From: Paenibacillus sp. ACRRY
GTDB taxonomy: Bacteria > Bacillota > Bacilli > Paenibacillales > Paenibacillaceae
Assembly (NCBI RefSeq): GCF_022346995.1
Contig: NZ_JAKRNM010000009.1
Coordinates: 1-64,000, forward strand
Direction: 5' to 3'
DNA: 64,000 bases
The position numbers and the translations under genes are program-made. Position 1 is the first letter of the stretch. The number at the start of each line of letters is the position of its first letter. The notes beneath the pieces are model-generated. The model was not told the DNA's origin, did not search any database, and saw only the letters and a list, made by a program, of their open reading frames with translations. This document shows positions 60,236 through 64,000 of this stretch, one piece after another.

Positions 60236-61066
60236 GTGCCTACATATACTTCGTTTACCTGTTCTGGCCGGGAGGCCCTGTTTCTGTTTCAGTTCATGAA
60301 TATCCCGGAAGCTGAAGTGCTCTTCGCACATCTGAATGATGCTGCATTACAGGGCGAGCAGGTCAAGCGTACATTTGAAAAAATAAAAACCGATCTGATC
60401 AAGGACGGCGTTATTGAGTCTGAGGATAACGTCATTACCATACATCCGCAAGTCCATCAGCTGCTTCAGGGCTGCAAGCTCAGCAGCGCAGTGATGAAGC
60501 TTCACCTGCATACATCAATCTCCTCGGAACAGAGTGAATCATCTCTGACTTATGGCTTCATATCCGGAACAAACATGGTTGAATGGGTCTGGAATCCTGA
60601 ACAGGATCAGGTGACCCTGACTTCGTTCGAAAGCTTGCAGGACTTGCTTCGCATTATGGGGAATCGGATTGAATTGTCTGACTCTACTGAGGAATCCATC
60701 CATACCCCTATTCAGAAGCATACACTGCAGCAGCTGCTGACATTGACGAAACAATCCGGGATGGAAAGGGTAACCCATGCCTTGCGACAGGACCTGCACG
60801 TATATTCGACTGCAATTCATGAACTGAACCAAGCGTTTGTTAACATCGAAAAACAAGGGCAGTTTGAGGTGTCCACCCGCAGGATGCAGGACAAGCCACA
60901 GACCATTTATTTTATCGGCAGTCGTGCAGGCAATTGGCTGTTCATCGAAGACATGGAAAGTGAAAGAAAAGACATGTTTACAGCATTCAAGATCACAGAA
61001 GAAGAGCTTGTCCAGAGCCTTTTTCTGCTAACGACGCGTTCGTTATCCATCTTGCCTGCAGTTTAA
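60236..61066 (+). CDS. EspG-like putative T7SS effector chaperone
   Basis: A 276-residue soluble protein I cannot place in a named family. The N-terminal pattern (short hydrophobic start, FEKIKTDLIKDGVIESEDNVITIHPQVHQLLQGCKLSSAVMKLHL, then strand-like repeats SLTYGFISGTNMVEWVWNPEQDQVTLTSFESLQDLL) resembles the order seen in mycobacterial EspG chaperones, which bind PE/PPE substrates. This is fold-level inference. The start is GTG 60236, 6 nt after AGAGGA; the ATG at 60206 has a poorly spaced site. The following gene, 38 nt on, encodes the WXG/LXG-like protein, its likely client. Confidence 0.55.
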   Translation: MPTYTSFTCSGREALFLFQFMNIPEAEVLFAHLNDAALQGEQVKRTFEKIKTDLIKDGVIESEDNVITIHPQVHQLLQGCKLSSAVMKLHLHTSISSEQSESSLTYGFISGTNMVEWVWNPEQDQVTLTSFESLQDLLRIMGNRIELSDSTEESIHTPIQKHTLQQLLTLTKQSGMERVTHALRQDLHVYSTAIHELNQAFVNIEKQGQFEVSTRRMQDKPQTIYFIGSRAGNWLFIEDMESERKDMFTAFKITEEELVQSLFLLTTRSLSILPAV

Positions 61067-61104
61067 TCCCATAGAACGCAGGTATGCTTAAGGGGGAGAA
61101 ATAG

Positions 61105-62067
61105 TTGACCAAGATTATTATGAAATCCGAGTACCTGAACTCGCTGGCACAGCAGATTGAACAGGTTACTGCACAGCTGCAGCAGGTGGATGGCGTACTC
61201 CAGCGCTCCATTCAGGGAGCGGCCTGGCAGTCGGGGAACCGGCAGACCATTATCGGCTTATATCAGTCACACCAGCAGCGGTTTCAGACTGCCGGACAGA
61301 GCATGCAGCAGCTGGCTGCATATGTGAAAACCACTCGTGAGCGAATGGAACAGGAGGATCAGTCCGGGGGTACATTTGGGCTGACGGGCATTAATCTGCT
61401 CGCACCATTTGATGGGCCTGGCAGCACGGTCGGGACACTGACTGCTGCTGCGGCTGTTGCCAAACTGGGGTATCGGGTCAGAAATGGTTATATGGTGAAG
61501 CAGCAGCTTGATCGGAATACCCCGCGAATTTTGGTTCGTGAAAGCTATGATTCCGTCAAGAATAACCCGTTAGTCAATGGCAGACCCAGAGATTATAAAA
61601 TTCATTACGTCCGTGACATTGAAGCCAAAATAGCTAACGGAACAGCCACGCCTCAGATTAAGGAAATCGCCTCGATGATCAAGCCAGGTTATGCGGTTAG
61701 GTCAGCATTGACGGATAAGCTGGGCTGGGCAAGTGTCGGCATTGATGTGTTTACGGACACACAGGAGAACATCAGTCAGAACGCATCCACTGACAAAATT
61801 GCCGGGGACATCATCGGAAACGTTGTTGTTGGTGGGGCAACGACAGTAGGAGCAACCCTGCTGACTGCTGCGATTCTACCTGCGGCGGCACCCGTGCTGG
61901 CCGTTGGTGCGGTTGGTTTGGGCGTATCCGTAGGTCTGACATATCTCGCAGAAGGGGTAACCATGAACATGGATCTGGATGGCGACGGACAGGATGATTC
62001 GGTGAAAGACGTGGTGAAACACGGAGCGAAGAAGGCCTGGTCTACCGTATCAGGATGGTTCAAATAG
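61105..62067 (+). CDS. WXG/LXG-like putative T7SS effector with glycine-rich membrane segment
   Basis: A 320-residue protein. Residues 1-85 form a predicted helical hairpin with the turn AAWQSG (Trp41, Gly44), like WXG100/LXG targeting domains. A Gly-rich linker and a basic, positively charged middle (about 120-200) follow. Residues 233-285 are hydrophobic and glycine/alanine-rich (DIIGNVVVGGATTVGATL, LPAAAPVLAVGAVGLGVSVGL) like glycine-zipper pore formers. The tail has a calcium-type loop D290-x-D-x-D-G-x-x-D298. LXG toxins such as TspA and TelE act by depolarising membranes, so I infer a similar action. The start is TTG 61105 after GGGGGAGA. Its stop adjoins the next gene's ATG, which encodes a membrane protein fit for immunity. 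Confidence 0.65.
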   Translation: MTKIIMKSEYLNSLAQQIEQVTAQLQQVDGVLQRSIQGAAWQSGNRQTIIGLYQSHQQRFQTAGQSMQQLAAYVKTTRERMEQEDQSGGTFGLTGINLLAPFDGPGSTVGTLTAAAAVAKLGYRVRNGYMVKQQLDRNTPRILVRESYDSVKNNPLVNGRPRDYKIHYVRDIEAKIANGTATPQIKEIASMIKPGYAVRSALTDKLGWASVGIDVFTDTQENISQNASTDKIAGDIIGNVVVGGATTVGATLLTAAILPAAAPVLAVGAVGLGVSVGLTYLAEGVTMNMDLDGDGQDDSVKDVVKHGAKKAWSTVSGWFK

Positions 62068-62805
62068 ATGGCACGTCAGAAACGTTCCACGTCATCGACG
62101 AACAATCCGGTTACAACAAGTGTAGAAGGAACCTCCTACCACCCGGACGCATTTGAGGATTATCTTGCGGTATATGCATCGGATGGAATTCGTTTCAGTG
62201 CAGGTACGCTAGTGCTCTTCTTTCTGAACGTATTCCTGCTGATCCCGGTATTTAGTGTTCCGTTCCAGTCCTTATATGCTTATATTCTGCTGCCTCCTCT
62301 GGCAGTCATGAATGTATGGGCAGTAGCCCTGATTGCGGCACCGCGCAGACTGCAGCTGAATTATGTTTTGTTCCGCGGCGTATTTGGAATCGTCTGTTCC
62401 CTGGGATTCATGATCATCGTGCAAAAGTTCGCTTATGGCATGCTTGGACTGACAACCCCATGGTATGCGATCGGATCGTTTGCAGTGTACGGTTTCGCCT
62501 TGTATCAGTATGCCAGGTTCCATCTGCGTAAGCTGCAGCAGTCCCCACATCGACCAAAAGCGGGTGCAGGCTCACGTATGCCTGTCGCTACGCTGACCAT
62601 GCTGACTGGCGCGGGTTATCTGGTGGCCAATCTATCATTGGCCTTTGTCACGCAGCAGACCGTTGCGGTGGTCCTGATGTGTGTCTATATTATGCTGGCT
62701 TTTGTTGTATTTCACTTTATCATGGATATGCATCGGTATTACTGGCTGCGCCGGGTAATGCATGCCCCGAAGGAAACCACTGCCCATAAAGCGCCGAATA
62801 GTTGA
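62068..62805 (+). CDS. Six-helix membrane protein, putative immunity partner
   Basis: A 245-residue protein with a polar N-terminus of about 40 residues and six predicted helices (about 46-64, 70-90, 100-118, 132-150, 172-193, 198-219), ending in a basic tail. No transporter signature is seen. Its ATG follows the stop of the effector gene with no base between, implying coupled translation. In known T7SSb pairs the toxins that attack the membrane are countered by multi-helix membrane proteins, which fits this place. It could instead be a membrane accessory of the secretion process. Confidence 0.55.
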   Translation: MARQKRSTSSTNNPVTTSVEGTSYHPDAFEDYLAVYASDGIRFSAGTLVLFFLNVFLLIPVFSVPFQSLYAYILLPPLAVMNVWAVALIAAPRRLQLNYVLFRGVFGIVCSLGFMIIVQKFAYGMLGLTTPWYAIGSFAVYGFALYQYARFHLRKLQQSPHRPKAGAGSRMPVATLTMLTGAGYLVANLSLAFVTQQTVAVVLMCVYIMLAFVVFHFIMDMHRYYWLRRVMHAPKETTAHKAPNS

Positions 62806-62822
62806 AGGAGGTTACATACCAT

Positions 62823-63089
62823 ATGGAAAGAGATACATTGACTTTACTGCCCAACGGATCCGTGATCCGGCTGAAGGAAGGCACCAAAAAACTCGTCATT
62901 TACGGACGCAAGCAGATGTTAATGACAGAACCGCCTCGTCAGTTCGATTACATTGGATGTTTGTACCCGGAAGGATATATTAATCCGGATTATACGTATG
63001 TGTTCAATCATGAAGATATCGAAGAGATCATTTTCAGAGGGTATGTGGATGAGGAAGAAGAAGCATTTGCTAAGAATTTGAATGAATGA
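62823..63089 (+). CDS. DUF4176-family T7SS-associated protein
   Basis: An 88-residue small protein closely matching the DUF4176 pattern: LLPNGSVIRLKEGTKKLVIYGRKQM, FDYIGCLYPEGYINPDYTYVFNHEDIEEIIFRGYVDEEEEAF. DUF4176 proteins are encoded in LXG effector loci of Bacillota and are believed to take part in effector handling. The ATG at 62823 is 11-12 nt from AAGGAGG. The in-frame TTG at 62802 overlaps that site. Its family assignment is the strongest single tie between this cluster and type VII secretion. Confidence 0.82.
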   Translation: MERDTLTLLPNGSVIRLKEGTKKLVIYGRKQMLMTEPPRQFDYIGCLYPEGYINPDYTYVFNHEDIEEIIFRGYVDEEEEAFAKNLNE

Positions 63090-63171
63090 ATAAATGATGG
63101 GCTTGAGTTGAAAAAAATAAATATGAACTTTGCAGAAATAAGCAAAAGTTTAAAATACGACCTTAACAGAT

Positions 63172-63202
63172 AACGGATCAGTCCTAGCGTGACTGATCCG
63201 TT
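63172..63202. other. Stem-loop around the WXG100 stop codon
   Basis: Perfect 12-bp inverted repeat AACGGATCAGTC (63172-63183)/GACTGATCCGTT (63191-63202) with a 7-nt loop that holds the minus-strand stop codon (63184-63186). No T run on either strand, so it is not a standard terminator. It could stall ribosomes or protect the mRNA end. Confidence 0.6.
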
Positions 63203-63459
63203 TCACGGAAGCGGGTTGCCGTCTGCTGAAGGCTGGTGCTGGTTTCCTGCAACCCGATCAGATAATTGCTGATCGACGTCATACTGTCGTTGATCCGCTG
63301 CATGAATTCACGCTGCCGTTCACCTTCCCACTGGCCTTCGGCTTGATCCACCATCATTCTCAGCTGTGCCAGAATATCATTGCCGTTCTGGGAAGCCTTG
63401 CTGAATTCACCTGCCAGCTGCTGCAGCTCCTCAGGCGAAAGATCTATTCGCTGGTTCAT
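63184..63459 (-). CDS. WXG100-family T7SS substrate (EsxA-like)
   Basis: A 91-residue protein of the ESAT-6 class: two helices around the motif Trp44-Glu-Gly46 (EGQWEGERQREFMQRIND) and no signal peptide. The C-terminal FRETD (84-88) resembles the YxxxD/E export signal with Phe for Tyr. WXG100 proteins form helical-hairpin dimers secreted by the FtsK-like EssC machinery. AAGGAGGG lies 7 nt before ATG 63459; a longer frame to 63510 is rejected. It converges with the DUF4176 gene. Confidence 0.9.
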   Translation of the reverse strand: MNQRIDLSPEELQQLAGEFSKASQNGNDILAQLRMMVDQAEGQWEGERQREFMQRINDSMTSISNYLIGLQETSTSLQQTATRFRETDQSR

Positions 63460-63512
63460 TGTTGTTCCCTCCTTGTCTGTTGGTGCCACTGTTAAATGTG
63501 CATATACCATTC

Positions 63513-63518
63513 ATTATA
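63513..63518 (-). promoter_or_regulatory. -10 box of the WXG100 gene
   Basis: Perfect TATAAT on the minus strand about 54 nt before the start codon. The -35 region (CTTCAA or TTCAAT, 16-17 nt away) is poor. Confidence 0.45.
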
Positions 63519-63590
63519 ACCTCATCTTGAGCGAATTGAAGCTGGACGAAAGCCATGTTTTCATAACAGTCATACGGTCTGGAATAGGAC

Positions 63591-63643
63591 AAAACGCACA
63601 TCAAAGCTGCCCCTGTTGGCAGGAGCAGCATGATGTGCGTTTT
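63591..63643 (-). terminator. Terminator of the last gene
   Basis: Strong stem AAAACGCACATCA/TGATGTGCGTTTT with an inner GCTGC/GCAGC, about 12 nt after the stop of the partial minus-strand gene. Both sides are A/T suited, so it may act in both directions. Confidence 0.85.
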
Positions 63644-63654
63644 GGTATTTCGTT

Positions 63655-64000
63655 TTATTTCAGTTTTTGCACGGAAACGGCCATTTGTTCCAGCTGCGTG
63701 TGGGTCAGTGCATTATTTGGTGAGCTGAGCGTAACATAGCGATCATCCAATTGGAATGTCAGCATATCCGTTTTGTCTGGTGTATACCACTTGGCATTTA
63801 CGCCGTTAGACAGTTTGACTTCTTTGCCATCATAGCTGAACGAATAGTCTTTCGGGGATACCGTCACATTCATATTTTTGAATACAAAGTTTACGCCATC
63901 ACCGCCGGCACTCACATTTTTGAATGCATCTCCGGCAATCATGTGCTGAGGCGCGTAAGCTGTCTCAAAGCCATCGAATTTCGCAAATGCTTTACGAATG
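63655..64000 (-). CDS. C-terminal part of an envelope-type protein (possibly DUF4367-like), cut by window end
   Basis: At least 114 codons stay open to the window edge; only the C-terminus is visible. It reads as a beta-rich domain (FVFKNMNVTVSPKDYSFSYDGKEVKLSNG, WYTPDKTDMLTFQLDDRYVTLSSPNNALTHTQLEQMAVSVQKLK). The closing pattern (strand, LSS, short helix of the LTxxQLxxMAxSV kind) recalls DUF4367 domains, found at the C-termini of membrane-anchored anti-sigma-like or lipoprotein genes. An internal ATG at 63942 is not the start since the frame continues upstream without a stop. Confidence 0.55.
   Translation of the reverse strand, partial: IRKAFAKFDGFETAYAPQHMIAGDAFKNVSAGGDGVNFVFKNMNVTVSPKDYSFSYDGKEVKLSNGVNAKWYTPDKTDMLTFQLDDRYVTLSSPNNALTHTQLEQMAVSVQKLK

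Overview
The window looks like a chromosomal piece of a spore-forming, moderate-GC Bacillota, most likely a Paenibacillus. The grounds are an rRNA/tRNA operon end in the Bacillus style, the sigW-rsiW-cdaA-cdaR-glmM-glmS gene order with a glmS ribozyme, a gerA-type germinant receptor operon, a Spo0E-like phosphatase, several AraC and YesMN-type regulators, and LplBC-type sugar permeases. Genus was judged from gene content and protein appearance, not from a database search.

Layout. 1-1157: the 3' part of a 5S rRNA gene and eleven tRNA genes ending in a strong terminator. 1330-2377: a small WGxxGxxG surface protein and a long gap. 2378-13482: housekeeping block (ppc, sigW/rsiW, cdaA, cdaR, glmM, glmS), with a perfect ECF-type promoter before rsiW and a self-cleaving glmS ribozyme before glmS. 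13681-28504: small accessory units (isochorismatase-type hydrolase, nitroreductase/MerR pair, WYL regulator/VOC pair, DMT transporter pair with a divergent AraC regulator, TetR, an old-yellow-enzyme oxidoreductase, and an ECF transporter with a PHP hydrolase and an RpiR regulator). 28827-33984: a soluble PAS chemoreceptor and a gerA-B-C operon. 34090-39534: response regulator, histidine kinase, ABC ATPase and large FtsX permease. 39721-46237: sugar or polyol oxidoreductase genes with two AraC regulators, then an Rrf2 regulator. 46483-49386: SnoaL-like protein, MFS exporter with a divergent ArsR repressor, and Spo0E-like protein. 49410-56659: a CUT1 sugar uptake system split into divergent permease and kinase/regulator/binding-protein units.

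57192-63459 is the most interesting part. It carries genes typical of type VII secretion (T7SSb) accessory loci: a WXG100 protein, a DUF4176 protein, and a WXG/LXG-like protein ending in a glycine-rich hydrophobic segment. That last gene abuts a gene for a six-helix membrane protein and follows a gene whose N-terminal half recalls EspG chaperones. I read this as a candidate membrane-acting T7SS effector with its chaperone and immunity protein. Two unusual genes lie upstream, a probable DUF6138 protein and a degenerate SUMF1-like protein. No secretion machinery gene (EssC, EssB, YukD) is in the window.

Several regulatory elements can be read directly. A composite motif (GGTTAACAAATCAA-N8-TTGAAAT) precedes both the permease and binding-protein genes of the sugar transporter. 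Palindromes sit at the WYL, ArsR and RpiR intergenic regions, and a 30-nt-spaced direct repeat lies in front of an AraC gene. No transposons, phage genes or CRISPR arrays were seen.
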